Shown here one piece after another: positions 1 to 12,027 of a stretch of 64,000 nucleotides of DNA. Source of the DNA: Chiridota heheva (lineage: Eukaryota > Echinodermata > Holothuroidea > Apodida > Chiridotidae); assembly GCA_020152595.1 (NCBI GenBank), contig JAIGNY010001701.1:335001-399000 (forward strand). The letters run 5' to 3'. The first letter of the stretch is position 1, and each line of letters opens with the position of its first letter. The notes beneath the pieces are model-generated. The model saw only the letters and a program-made list of their open reading frames with translations. It was not told the DNA's origin and did not search any database. A program made the position numbers and the translations under genes.

Positions 1-1447
1 TGGTTCCTTTTCATTATTATTAAAAAAAATTATACATGTGTGTGTGTGATTGATGATTATCTTTGGAAGGAAGTGACTTAAACGATCACCGAAGCAATAT
101 TGTGTAATTTTTTGTTTGTTTACGAATGCATGCGCAGTTTAAAATTCCGGCAGCGTGAGCAGGAAAAGGACATGTCGATCCGATTCGTTCGTAACCTGGC
201 AACTGCATCAAAACCGGCGATTTATCACGGAAGTTTAAGAGACACCCTTTCCGGAATACTCGCTTTCGTAAACCTTAATCAATGCCGTGGTTAGAAACCC
301 AAAACAAATGCTAAACACATGGAATTATTATCAAGTTAATTTTTGCTGATCTTTTGAACCCTTACCAGAGCATCTTTGTTTGACCACCATCCACCATAGT
401 AAAACAAAATAGAAATCCGTCCTCTTTGTCAGTTCAGTTCGATGGCGTTCCTAATCCAAGCTGAAAATTATTCCACCATGAAGCATAAAATTGGTCACTT
501 TAAAAGAGGGTGCGGCTATACGTAAGGTTTGTATTCAATTTCTTAAAAAAAAAAATCAAAGATACGTTAAACTGCTAAAAATATTACAGGATTAATTATT
601 TACATGCAAACCTTGGTCAAACCCCCACCTAACATTACTGCATTAAGTATAGTTGAAAAACATCAGTCTGTCAGTCTATAGTGTTCGGGCGAGGTTAACT
701 CTCGTAAGATTTTAAATTTTATCAAATAAATTCCTCAGTTAATCATGTATATTTCCTATGCTATCCTATATAATGAATCAAAACTGTTACGGTGTCCCTA
801 TTTAATGTGGGGGTGAAGATCTTATATTTGTGCTTTTCATAATTTTGCGTCCCAAATATAAACAGTCTTGCCTGACCTGATCGCGCCGGCGAATACTTTT
901 TTGTAAAAACAACCGACTCGACGAAAAAGATCCTCGATTCGACACTTTTTTTAAATATCTCGGCAAGTAGTTTACATATTTTGATACTTTTCATCATTTC
1001 GCTGTCTTTCCGAATCTGTTTCCGAAATGATACGATCTCCAACAGTTCCCAGAGGTACAGAGTCGCAATGCTTCTTGTATACGGAAGCTGAAACACGTAA
1101 TGTGCAGTTTTTTGCGGTTTGGAATAAATGCCAAAATAACGAGATATGGGAAGGGGCTAAATGGCACCAGCAAATCTGCGACTTATATAGGCGGATAGGT
1201 TGGACAGCATTTTCACCGCACTGCGCGTGCGTATAAACAGGGGGTCGCAAACGGCAATTTTCCCCCAGGCTCAAAGGCAGGGGCGTAGGAAAGGTGACCT
1301 CTCAGAAGAGCAAGAGCTCAATTTTTTTTCCCTGTTTCAAGCGGAAAAAATACACTGAAAAAGTCAGTTCATGGTTACGAACGCGCATGCCCGGAACTGA
1401 TTGTGGGGTCAGGTCAAGTGATAAGAACAATTAGCGCGGTACGGCCT
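1..1447. other. No recognised gene; 5' flank
   Basis: AT-rich sequence with no open frame that I recognise. A 64-residue frame at 100-294 has no domain character. Around 1270-1320 there is a GGGGCGTAGGAAAGGTGACCT-like stretch that also occurs near 24456, so a dispersed repeat begins here. The missing 5' exon(s) of the receptor could be hidden in this region but I could not identify them. Confidence 0.5.
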
Positions 1448-1490
1448 GACCAGGGAGCTGTTACTTTCTCAAAGTAACAGCTCCCTGGTC
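1448..1490. repeat. Perfect hairpin, 20-bp arms, 3-nt loop
   Basis: The left arm 1448-1467 (GACCAGGGAGCTGTTACTTT) and right arm 1471-1490 are exact reverse complements, separated by CTC. It lies about 55 bp before a minisatellite array. Its role is unknown. Confidence 0.95.
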
Positions 1491-1544
1491 CGATCATATG
1501 TAAACCAAAGCTTTCTCTGTGTTAATTCTACCACAGGATGGCTT

Positions 1545-2350
1545 TGTGAAATATCATGTGGGACATAGAGATGAAAGCCATGCGGGACATATGGATGGAT
1601 GCCATGTGGAACATAGGACTGCGGGACATGGAGCAGAACGCCATGTGAAACAGAGGAAGGGATTCCATGTGGGCATATGGAAGGAATGACATGTGGCACA
1701 TGGGTAGAGATGCCATGTGGGACATAGTGATGGATGCCATGTGGGACATATAAAAGGATGTCATGTGGGCACAGGGAATGATGCCGTGTCGTAAATAGGG
1801 TGGGGTGGTATACGAGGCATATGAGTGCATGGGATGCCATTTGGTACATCTTTAGGATGAGATGCCATGTGGGGCATAAATATGGATGTCATGTGGAACA
1901 TAGCGGGGTGGGACATGGAGAGGGATGCCATGTGGGATAAAGGCAGGAATTCCATGTAGGGCATAGGAAGGAATGACATGCGGCACATGGGTAGGGATGC
2001 CATGTAGGACAGAGATGGATGTCATGTGGGAGGTAGGGATAGATACCATGTGGGGCACAGGGAAGGATACCGTGTGGTACATAGGATGTGATGGCATACG
2101 GGACATCCGAGTGGGATATCATTTGGTACATTTTTAGTATGAGACGCCATGTGAGACAAAGAGAGATGTCATGTAAAACATAGGAGGGTGAGACATTGTG
2201 AGGGATGTCATGTGAGACAAAGAGAAAGATTCCATGTGGGGCATAAGGAAGAATGACATGTGGCACGTGGGTAGGGATGCCATAGAGATGGATGTCATGT
2301 GGGACAGAGGTGGGATGATATGTGGGACATAGGGTGGGATGTCAGATGGA
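1545..2350 (+). repeat. Degenerate minisatellite, forward arm
   Basis: Roughly 24-27-bp degenerate units built on GATGCCATGTGGGACATAG, repeated for about 800 bp. The many overlapping Met/His/Ser-rich open frames here are products of the repeat, not genes. The same units reappear in inverse orientation from 2462. Confidence 0.9.
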
Positions 2351-2461
2351 ATATGGGTGGGTGGATAGTGGGATGTTTTTATAATTGGACTTGTGATATG
2401 TGTGTCAATTTCATCAGTGTGCGAACTATGACGGTATTTATCGTTCAAGTTTATTTATGTA

Positions 2462-2868
2462 GCATCCCACCCTATGTCCCACATGTCATCCCTCCTTATG
2501 TTACACACAGCGTCCCTCCCTATGTCCCACATGTCATCCCTCCTTATGTCCCAAATTTCGCTCCTTCCTATCTCTAACATGGCATCCGGTTCTCCCAGAT
2601 GCTCGATATGTATGTATCATATGATATGCCACCCTTTGTTACACATGGCGCCCCTCGCTATGTGCCATATGGCATCCCTCCCTATGACCCACATGGCATA
2701 TCCTTTTATTCTACATGGCTTCCATCCATATGTTTCAAATGTCATTCCCACCATATGTTCATATTTAAGTCCCACATGGAATCCAATCCTAACGTATATC
2801 CCACATGGCATCCCAACCTTGTCCCACATGGCATTCAACCCAGTTATCCCACATGGCATACCACTTGA
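2462..2868 (-). repeat. Degenerate minisatellite, inverted arm
   Basis: Reverse complement of the preceding array: CTATGTCCCACATG units recur about every 24-27 bp. It is separated from the forward arm by ~110 bp of unrelated AT-rich sequence, so the two arms could form a large imperfect cruciform. Confidence 0.88.
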
Positions 2869-3472
2869 TGTCCCCAATCGAACGAACATTCATTTCAAAA
2901 GCATAAATACATATACATAAGGCACCCAATACACTCAATCATTAAACGTAAAAAAAATCAGGAAGTAACGGTGTTATTCAATGCGTGTCAGTGATGCTTA
3001 TTCTCAAGGGAGCGCTCAGTACGGTTTTGTCAAGTTGGAGGGGAAACTTTATCATTACAGTCAATATGATATTTTTTATGAATACTTGTGTTTCCTTAGC
3101 CAGTCAGTAAAAATTAATGGTACTCATATATATATATTGGAAACTATTTTCTTATACACAACATTTGGGAAAAAAATAAATTATGTCGAGTGTTTGTTGC
3201 AAAATGAAAAAAAAAAAGGTTTTTCTCTCATTGACTGCCATGATAACTGACTGTTTGTTTTCCCCTTTGACTAAAGTTTGAGATCGTCAAAAAAGCATTG
3301 TCACGTCGCCGTGCACCACAACATTCCCGGATGTTAAACCTCGAGAATGGCAAAACATTCTCAATTGATCTATTGACCTGCATTGCGCAATACATATTAT
3401 CGTTACCGTAAACTGGCTTATCAAAAATGAAATCTCGAGTCTCTTTTCGTGTCGGGCAGAAAGTCATATGCA
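2869..3472. other. No recognised gene
   Basis: Unique-looking AT-rich sequence. Short open frames at 2981-3250 (+) and 3228-3500 (-) show no domain I recognise. Confidence 0.5.
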
Positions 3473-3561
3473 TATAGTTGTCGGTATTTGTGTATGTCAA
3501 TCAAAAACGTTGACTTTATTGTATCTTACTGTCCATATTAACACGATATCTGGCCTTCAAG
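3473..3561 (+). repeat. Dispersed ~90-bp repeat, copy 1
   Basis: It shares TCAATCA...ACGTTGA and ...TTAACACGA...CTGGCCTT with copies at 6493-6584 and 39968-40065. The copies are diverged, so this is an old interspersed family of unknown class. Confidence 0.7.
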
Positions 3562-3567
3562 TTTCCA

Positions 3568-3740
3568 TGAAAGGTTGCTAATTTATTCTCTTTTTCGGGA
3601 AACTTTTCTTCAATTTTCAAGAAATTTCTTCAATTTTCAGGAATTTTTTGGGAAATGTTGCCAATTGTCACCAAAGTTAATATTTTCCAATTTGAGCTCC
3701 CAACCGCACGTAACCCGGTGACCGGGTAGGCGAAATTTTC
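3568..3740 (+). repeat. TTCAATTTTCGGGAA-type internal repeat, copy 1
   Basis: Short units of roughly 18-27 bp (CTTCAATTTTCAAGAAATTT and relatives), closed by a CTCCCAACCG motif. Related arrays occur at 9545-9730, 24575-24730 and, inverted, 43020-43440. Confidence 0.7.
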
Positions 3741-4230
3741 CCAGAGGGACAGCTTCCACCCTGCTATACCCTACTTCCTACACCTTTACACACAGGCTCT
3801 AGTCTACTTTTATTAACATTGCACGAACAAATTTATTGACAGGTAAAAGTGGTAAATAAATGATTACTTTATTTTTGAGAAACGGATAAAAAAAAGCGGG
3901 TATGACATTAAAGCACTAGCAGATAAAGCATAATAGCAAATAGTTCCTTTATTTTAGTGCGGGTATGGTTGGTTTGCCAGCAGTATTTATTCTCTTGACT
4001 AACATGAAATGTTTACGTCTTTCTTTTCAAAGGAAATGGAAGAAGTCAATATTGAGTTGATTTTGGTACGCATGTCAAATATGTAATATAGGCCTGATCT
4101 TCATCCATTATTGAGTTTCCAGTATTTCTGGCATTTCTACACAGATTATTTTAGATGGCCACCTAAAGTTGACCTGCTTTATAAGCGCACGTTGATACCG
4201 AAAAAATATCCCACACTGGGTCTGAACCCT
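3741..4230. other. No recognised gene
   Basis: AT-rich sequence without a convincing open frame or repeat structure. Confidence 0.5.
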
Positions 4231-4499
4231 CGAATTTAGACAAAATTGTTTAAATGGGAAACAACAGTATGAAGATAGATGAAGCCACAAACTGAAATAA
4301 GTTGGGGGAAACAAGAAAAGGACCGTTTCTTGGTAGTTGGCATGTTGGGAACCTGGTGTTTTTGTATTGTTCGATATTTAGGCAAGGGAAGGAACTCTGG
4401 CTTTTTCAGTATGTTTGGATTATGTCGAGAATGTATTGACGTCGTGGAGGTGTTTCGGCAGTTGGGAGGTTTTGTTGTGTTCAATGTTCACGCGAGAGA

Positions 4500-5650
4500 A
4501 GAAGGTTGGCCTTGTTCTTACCTTACCCTACCTTACCGATCTCCTCTCCTGACTGTGGAGATTGAGGCTTCATGGAGTAGCTTCTTCCATTTCTTCCTGT
4601 CTCTTGCAAATTAGCTTGTTCCTCTCTTTCTCAACTGTCCTTCTCCAAGTTGTTTTTGGTCTTCCTCTTTTTCTGCTTCCCTCTGGAGACACGACAAGCG
4701 ATTTTCGCCATAATAATCATTTTCTCTCCTTAGCACATGCCCAATCCATCTCCATCTTTTTCTATAAATTGTCTTGCTAATTGGTATTGTCTGTGTTCTT
4801 TAATATAATTCATCATTGCTGATTTTCATTGGCCATTTTATTTTCATGATTTTCCTTAGGTAGTTTTTTAGATATGTCCAGTTTATTTTCGTCTGGATTT
4901 GTTGAACTTCCAGGTTACAGAGCCATAAAGTACTGAAGTAACACTGATATAACATTGGTGTGAAAATTCTAAGTTTGTTTTTTCTCTTGCATATTATTTA
5001 AATTTCATATTTTACTAGTTGCTCAAATGTGGTCAGTTTTAAGGAGATTCTCCTTCTTACAGTCTTATGTCTTCTTCAGTGCCTCCATCTTTAGACAATC
5101 TTGTGCCCAGATATACAAATTTGTCTACATCTTCTAGCTCGTTATCTGATACAAATGTTGCTCTTCCGCTGATATTGTTCATCCTCCTTGTCTTTTCTTC
5201 TTTTCATTCATTTTCAGCCTAACATATGTTCCAATTTCATGAAGTCGAGATGGCTTCTTCTGTAGATTTTCCCTTGTGTTTAAAATTAAAGCAATATTAT
5301 CAGCATAATCCATATCTTCTAATGTTGTGTACAAGTTCCATCTGATTCCAAGTCTATGGTTGTCTGTGGTTGCCTTCATAATCCAGTCTAATGCTAGGAT
5401 GAAGAGGAATCCTGACATTCCACATCCTTGCCTGACTCCTGTGTTGATAATGAACCAGTCTGATAATTTCCATCAAAATCTACTGCGCTCACACTTTCTT
5501 CATACCAATGCTATATTAGGTTAATGTACTTTTGTGGGATTTCATATCTTTTCATTATTTTCATAAAAGATTTATGTTAACACTATCGAAAGCCTTTGGA
5601 AAATCAACAAAGTTTAGATACTGTGGTGCACTCATTCTATGTTCTGCTAT
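4500..5650 (-). mobile_element. Truncated antisense LINE, reverse transcriptase C-terminal half
   Basis: Read on the minus strand, fragments of a non-LTR endonuclease-reverse transcriptase appear in order. They are DFPKAFDSVN (motif A), a C-F-LFILALDWIMK-like segment at 5418-5370, DYADNIALI near 5300 (YADD changed to YADN), then KWPMKISNDELY, RWIGHVLRR and ARDRKKWKKLLHEAS near 4570. Stops and frameshifts interrupt it, so it is dead. The order is that of LINEs widespread in marine invertebrates. The 5' part and endonuclease are missing. Sequence from 4230 to 4500 may be its 3' flank. Confidence 0.85.
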
Positions 5651-6492
5651 ATTATGTTTCTTAAAGGAGACATAAAGTCTAAGACAACCATTATATCACA
5701 TGAAAGAATTAAAAATAACAAATTTTCCGACTAAGTTTCATACCTCCCGGAGCAATCTAACACATTTATTGTAATTATTAAAAACTTTAATGCTACTACT
5801 AAATAATACCATGGGAGCCGCCATTTTGATTTCAAAACATGAAAATTATGATGTCATCAGCCCAGCAGGATGTTGGAATGCTTTGTATTTCTTTATAATC
5901 TAACTCAAGTTTTCTAGCTTTTGAAAAGATGTTTTCTTTTGTAAGTGTCAAGGGCATTTTTGTGTTCTTATGAAATTATCAAAACATGCTTAAAAAACTA
6001 TGTGCCAGATCATTTTGGAATAAAAACTTTAATCACATTTATAAAGAAATACATTAAAATCCTAATTTCCATGTTGGGGAGATTATGTCCTTCATCATGT
6101 AAAATATTTCAATACAGAATTAAACAAAATGGCAGCCTTCATGTGTCGACTTTAAACAAGAACAACTTGAGATCGGAATAAGATTTGGATTTTCTGTTTC
6201 TAGAAGTTGGTTCAGATTTGAATCTTTTATTATATGAAATAATAATTATATCAGATTTTTATATCTCTTTTAATGTGAATATCTGTTCTGTTGTTCCCCT
6301 CTCACTTCTGAAACCAGCTTATTTAATTATAAATCTATTATCTACAGCATCCTTAATTCTATCAATAATTAACCAAGGTTGGCCTTTGTTACAGAATGAA
6401 AAAGGAATCTTGTCACAAAAACTGCTTGACACATCATCCGTAAATCTGCTTCAAAACAGCCGCAACGTCACTTCCACTACAGTCTTAAATTT
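5651..6492. other. No recognised gene
   Basis: AT-rich flank. The 132-residue frame at 6185-6583 and the 78-residue frame at 5945-6181 are hydrophobic by composition only and have no recognisable domain. No initiator exon for the receptor was evident. Confidence 0.45.
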
Positions 6493-6584
6493 GCTTGTCA
6501 TTATTTGTGTAAATATGATCTGTCAATCAGAAACGTTGAGTTGTATTGCATATATCCACAATAACACGAAAACTGGCCTTTAAG
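6493..6584 (+). repeat. Dispersed ~90-bp repeat, copy 2
   Basis: The best preserved copy with 39968-40065: CTTGTCA-TATTTGT-TAAATATGATCTG, then ACGTTGA and ACTGGCCTTTAA. It ends about 220 bp before the lectin exon. Confidence 0.75.
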
Positions 6585-6807
6585 ATATTTCCAGGAAATA
6601 AAGATGTTCCCGAGGTGTTTCGTTTAAAATTTCAGTACATTTTAGGAAAATTGTCCCCTTGTTCCTGAGTCATGCCCTCCACCCGCCACACTTTCAGGAT
6701 GAGAATTGTGGTTCGGGTCAGCTGGTTGGGTGTGTAGAAGCTCTTTGGTTATAGATAGATCTCCAAAAGTAAAATTGCTTTATTTCTCTTTTTTATATTT
6801 TTAACAG

Positions 6808-7221
6808 CTTCTGGTGAGACTCTTGCTTCAAAACCAGTTTGTTCACAACCTTACCAAGCTGCCAAAAACCAATGTTACGCATTACTTGAAGAAAACAGAA
6901 CTCAGAGTGAAGCAGTTGAATCTTGCCAAACCATCTCCGGAGTGATTGCCGAAGTTAGAGATAGAGAGACCAATGATGCTATCGTAGAGATAACAGGCCC
7001 AATCGATAAGAATAGAACGTTTATTGGCGTAAAAGTGGACATGGATAATCTCACTACCTGGTTTTCAGTTTCGGGCGCGGAACAAGTGTTCACGCATTGG
7101 CGTCAAAATGAACCAAGTATGCACATGAAACAAAATTGTGTTATAACAAATTTCGTCAGGCCGGGACTTTGGGATAATGTGAGATGTGATGATACATATC
7201 CAGTGGTTTGCCAAATAAGAG
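6808..7221 (+). CDS. Adhesion GPCR, exon 1 of 12 seen: C-type lectin domain
   Basis: This exon encodes a complete C-type lectin-like domain, the extracellular ligand-binding module of the receptor. The acceptor (TTTTTAACAG) leaves two bases that finish a split codon. The donor is GTATGC, and the exon is phase 1 at both ends. Counting from the first whole codon, cysteines lie at residues 11, 22, 39, 110, 126 and 134. That is the long-form pattern: an N-terminal pair (11-22), then 39-134 and 110-126. The family signature ETNDAI follows a start like that of macrophage-mannose-type lectins, and LWDNVRC and VVCQI close the fold. The usual calcium/sugar site is altered: NEPS stands where EPN or QPD is expected, and WDN where WND is expected, so classical sugar binding is uncertain. 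The initiator exon with signal peptide must lie upstream and end in phase 1. I did not find it in 1-6807. Confidence 0.9.
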
Positions 7222-7285
7222 GTATGCTTAACCGTTTTGTTTGTTTGTTTGTATATATGGTGTAGCCAGGGGGAGGGGGTAAATC

Positions 7286-7490
7286 TTGTCGTTGACCAAA
7301 GAGGTAAAGAATGTTAAGAAAAAGGTTAAAATGTTTGCTAAAATGTTTATAAATTTTGCTAAACGGTCCAGAATTTTTTTTTTTTTTTATGAAAGACCCA
7401 ACAATTTTGATAAAAGGTTAATTAATCTTGCAAAAAGGTCCAAAAATTGGGTTGAAAGTTTCATAAGTTTCGTTAAAAGATCCAGATTTT
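7286..7490 (+). repeat. AT-rich short tandem units in intron 1
   Basis: Degenerate ~25-35-bp units (AAAGGTTAA / AAACGGTCCAGAATTTT / AAAGATCCAGATTTT) directly after the lectin exon. The resulting Lys/Phe-rich frame is not a gene. Confidence 0.6.
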
Positions 7491-7679
7491 GAGGAAATTA
7501 CCCTTTTTCCTATTCCGGTATATTTCTTATGCAAATGAGCAAAAACCAAAGTATGGAGCATCACTGTATGAATTGTGATTTGTATTCGAAGTTTGACAAC
7601 GGTTACATTTTTGGTTCGGATGCGACTAACCTATGCGGTCATGATGGTGCGTGGGTGTGCGGTGTGTGTGTTTGTGTTT

Positions 7680-8870
7680 GAGACGGCCAGTTCGTAAACG
7701 CGATATCTCAAGAACGGTACACTGGATTAATGTCATATGTGGTACACAGATAGCCCATGGTCCGTAAATGTGGCCTATTATTTTTGATGGTGATGTCATA
7801 CATATTACTGAGTAGGCGGGGGTTAATGTAAAAATCAAGAAATGCTCATATTTTAACAATAGCGTGTCTGCTTTGTTTCATATTTGGTATAATTATGATG
7901 TTAGCTGATGTGTAAATGTTCATGATGTAAAAACGTTGAATTTCATTAATATGCACAGTGAACGGGGCTTAATATGATTTTGCTGAAAAGAGCTTGTAAA
8001 CACGGTATCTCAAGAACGGTAAATTGGATTCATGTCATATTTGATACAGAGATAGCCCTTGGTCCGTAGATGTGTACCATTGTTTTTGGTGGTGATATCT
8101 TGCATATTTATGAGTAGGCAAGGCTTAATGTTTAAAATCTGGAAATACTCATATTTTAACAATCACATGTCTGTTTTGTTTCATATATGATATAGTAATG
8201 ATGTTAGTTAGTGTGTACATATTCATGGTTTTAAAACGTTGAGTTTTATTAATATGCATAGTGGGCGGGGCTTAATGTGATTTTGTAAACAAAACGCTTG
8301 TAAACATGATAGCTGAAGAACTATGAACTGGATTCACATCATGTGTGCTACACAGAAATCCCATAGTCTATAGATGTACCTTATTGTTTTTGTTTGTGAT
8401 GCCATGCATATTAATAAGTGAGCGGGACTTACGGTGAAGATTTTGAATAAGTGATAAGTGAGCAACTGTATGTCCGTTTTGCATCATACTGGGTGTGATA
8501 GTATCGTTGGTTATTCTGTACATACTTATGTTATCAACACATGTCATTAATATGCATGGTGTGCGTGGCTTAATCATATGTGAAAGTGCTAAATGATATA
8601 AACACCATATATCATGAACGGTATATCGGATTTATACCATATGTGGTACACAGATGAGTTAAGGTCTGTACATATGTTCTGATGTTGTGGTATTGATGTC
8701 ATGAATATTAGTGAGTGGGCGGGGCTTACTGAAAAATTCTTGAAATAGGATAAATGAGCAACCGTTTTTGCGGCTATGATAATATCGTAACTAATCATTG
8801 ACATGTGCAAATGCTAATGTTGTCAACCTTTTTATTGATCTGCATGGAGAGTGTGGCTTATGAATGAATA
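7680..8870 (+). repeat. Four diverged ~300-bp tandem repeats
   Basis: Anchor motifs TAAACGCGATATCTCAAGAA (7697), TAAACACGGTATCTCAAGAA (7997), TAAACATGATAGCTGAAGAA (8301) and TAAACACCATATATCATGAA (8599) are spaced 300, 304 and 298 bp. Each unit also carries a GTACACAGATAG-like element and a TGCATAGTGGGCGGGGCTTA-like end. There is no coding capacity. Confidence 0.92.
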
Positions 8871-9544
8871 TAATGGAACATATTTCATGATATCCAATGA
8901 CATGACAGTCAATACAAGACTTACAAATCAATCAGCATATGAAAAAACCATCGACAACGTGTTGCCTAAAATTGTTAAAATGGTGAGGCAATTGCTGTAC
9001 GAGATTAGCGTCAGGAACTTGAACTTGACTGGGCCTGTCCGGAAGTGAATCAACACAGCGTTCTCATAATTTCATTGTCGAATGTTATTCAAAGAAGCAG
9101 GCAGTGGAAGACGTCATTGAACGCCCTTGTCTGATGGACGGCGAGCGACATCCAATCATCGTCCACTGACTGATTCAGGAGTTATGTGAAGCAGACAACA
9201 TGTTTCCGTCGTCATTACCAGGCGTATCTGTCTGTATGGCTATCTGGCTTTAGAAAGATCTCCAGGTTGAATCTCGGAACCTCAGTAATAAGCTTCGCTA
9301 CGAATTTATACACGTATCATCGTTGTTTGTCAAAACCGAGAACCATAGTCTAATAGTCGGGGTTACTATCTGATACTCGCGGATTCTTGGCCCCCATGCA
9401 GAATTTTCGGACGGTATGGAACCATTAAGGTAATATGCAAGTGCATTGCTGCTTACAATATTTTTACCAGCAACTGCAGATGATTGGTTGGTTAACAAAG
9501 GGAAAATTCGGTAGCAACTGCTTGGTCGACTGGTCGAAATTGTC
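8871..9544. other. No recognised gene
   Basis: Intron 1 sequence with normal base composition. Broken frames suggest an old transposon remnant between 8880 and 9240 but I cannot name it. Confidence 0.35.
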
Positions 9545-9730
9545 GGCATGCGATTTTCTTCGATTGTTGGGCAATTTGCTTCAATTTTCGGGCAATTATT
9601 TTCGATTTTCGAAAACTTTCCTTAACTTTGCTTCGAGAATTTTTCAATACTTTTACCACAAATTTCTTTTATTTTTTCAATTTTGTATTAATAATTTCAA
9701 GTTTCCAATTTTACTTCCCAACCGGGAAGG
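9545..9730 (+). repeat. TTCAATTTTCGGG-type internal repeat, copy 2
   Basis: Units such as GCTTCAATTTTCGGGCAATT repeat and end in CTTCCCAACCGGGAAG, the same closing motif as the copy at 3568-3740. Confidence 0.72.
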
Positions 9731-10031
9731 TGTAATCAAAATCCCTCCCCACTTCCTATGCGCTTCTAGGTACAACCTCTTTTCGATAAATACCGTTCCC
9801 CTTTACAATCAAGCTGCGGCGGGGTTTTTACTGTTCTGGTGAAATATTACCAATATGTTCTAGAATTTGTTTAGCTGCATTATAATCACCCATGCTTGCA
9901 AGTCCAAGATTTCAGCAATACAAGGATGATAAATGATAATCATCAATATTTACTATGTAAATACATATCTTAAATCTTCACAAATCTTTTAAATCACCAA
10001 AGAACATGTTTTGAAACAAACAAGTTTGGAT

Positions 10032-11035
<1,004 letters not shown>

Positions 11036-11040
11036 TTGAA

Positions 11041-11615
11041 GGAGTAGTTCAGTGATCAAGCAAGTTTATGAAAGAGGAACTTAAAAGAAACAAAATGGTG
11101 AAAGAAGCATTCAAAAATTGTATTTGTATGGCACTGATGGTGTAGTGAGTCTATGTAAGGAAGATCAGGGCCGTGCACGTCATCACATTCTTAACAATTG
11201 TGAATGCATTTTAAAGAAAATGTATTTTTTATTTTACTTTTTTCTCTATTTAAATTATTTTTCTAGAGCTTTCTTCTGGTAGCATTATATTTACTCTTAA
11301 TTGCTAGATTCTCTTTTACTTCTTTCCTGACATGTCTAATGATTTTTAAGCAACAAAATTGCGGGGAAAAATATGACAGAATACATCAAAAAAAAATCTG
11401 GAATCTGAGGCCGGACGTCACAAGTAATATGATTTCAGTCGTTTCTACACAAATGATATCAAATTTTAAACTTAAATATCTCCTTTAATAACGGAATACG
11501 ATTTTGCAATGCTTTCGTCGCCATTTTGTATCTTTTTAAGTCCTCTTTCACATAAGCCATACCTGCATGTTGAATTATTCTAATAATACTAATACCGTAT
11601 AGGCTACCTAAAAAT
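11041..11615 (+). mobile_element. Diverged copy of the TTAA-type MITE
   Basis: It matches the element at 30164-30712 over its length: GTAGTTCAGTGATCAAGCAAG at the left, TTAACAATTGTGAATGCATT in the middle, and ATGATTTCAGTCGTTT and CACAAATGATAT to the right. The left end is clear; the right terminal repeat is degraded. It ends about 100 bp before exon 2. Confidence 0.75.
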
Positions 11616-11715
11616 AATTATCATTATGGGAACAATTATATTGTTTTCCTTATTGCCGACACACAATTCCCCATGCACGTTCTGACGTTTAATCTTTTCT
11701 TTCAATGCTATCCAG

Positions 11716-11829
11716 ATGCTTGTCCAGCCCAAATCGTTCGTCGTGATGGAGTTCCGGTGACATTTCAACACTCAAACGGAAGCACATTGGTTTTGACACC
11801 GGAGTTGTGCCCTGTGTACAGCAGCAAAG
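11716..11829 (+). CDS. Adhesion GPCR, exon 2: start of HRM-like module
   Basis: A 114-bp exon between a CTATCCAG acceptor and a GTAGTT donor, phase 1 on both sides, so the frame joins the lectin exon without a break. It encodes about 38 residues beginning DACPAQIVRRDG and ending TPELCPVYSSK. The spacing of a beta-type stretch followed by a CP pair matches the first half of the hormone-receptor-like (HRM) module that often precedes GAIN domains in adhesion GPCRs. The module's function in this class is not well defined; it is extracellular. The assignment rests on the phase match and the cysteine pattern. The sequence is short, so another small cysteine-rich fold is possible. Confidence 0.75.
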
Positions 11830-12027
11830 GTAGTTTTACTTGTTAGTTTAAATTTCCATCTTTGGATGTTTGGTCATTATAATATGATATTATACAGTTA
11901 TAGGAAAACAAGTGCTTATCATTTTTTTAGATTTATTTCAAAAAGGGCACTTTCTCAGGAGAAGGTTCTTCGGTAATATATTAAACATATGTGCGATTTT
12001 GTATTTAGATAAATGAACTAAGAACTA

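Noticed and set aside
100..294. Candidate first exon of the receptor
   Set aside because: The frame is not signal-peptide-like and has an in-frame stop before any suitable phase 1 donor.
1469..2920. Met/His/Ser/Pro-rich frames of 80-148 residues
   Set aside because: All lie in the degenerate minisatellite arrays and overlap on both strands.
6185..6583. Hydrophobic 132-residue frame as a membrane protein
   Set aside because: Hydrophobicity comes from AT-rich codons, and the frame overlaps a dispersed repeat.
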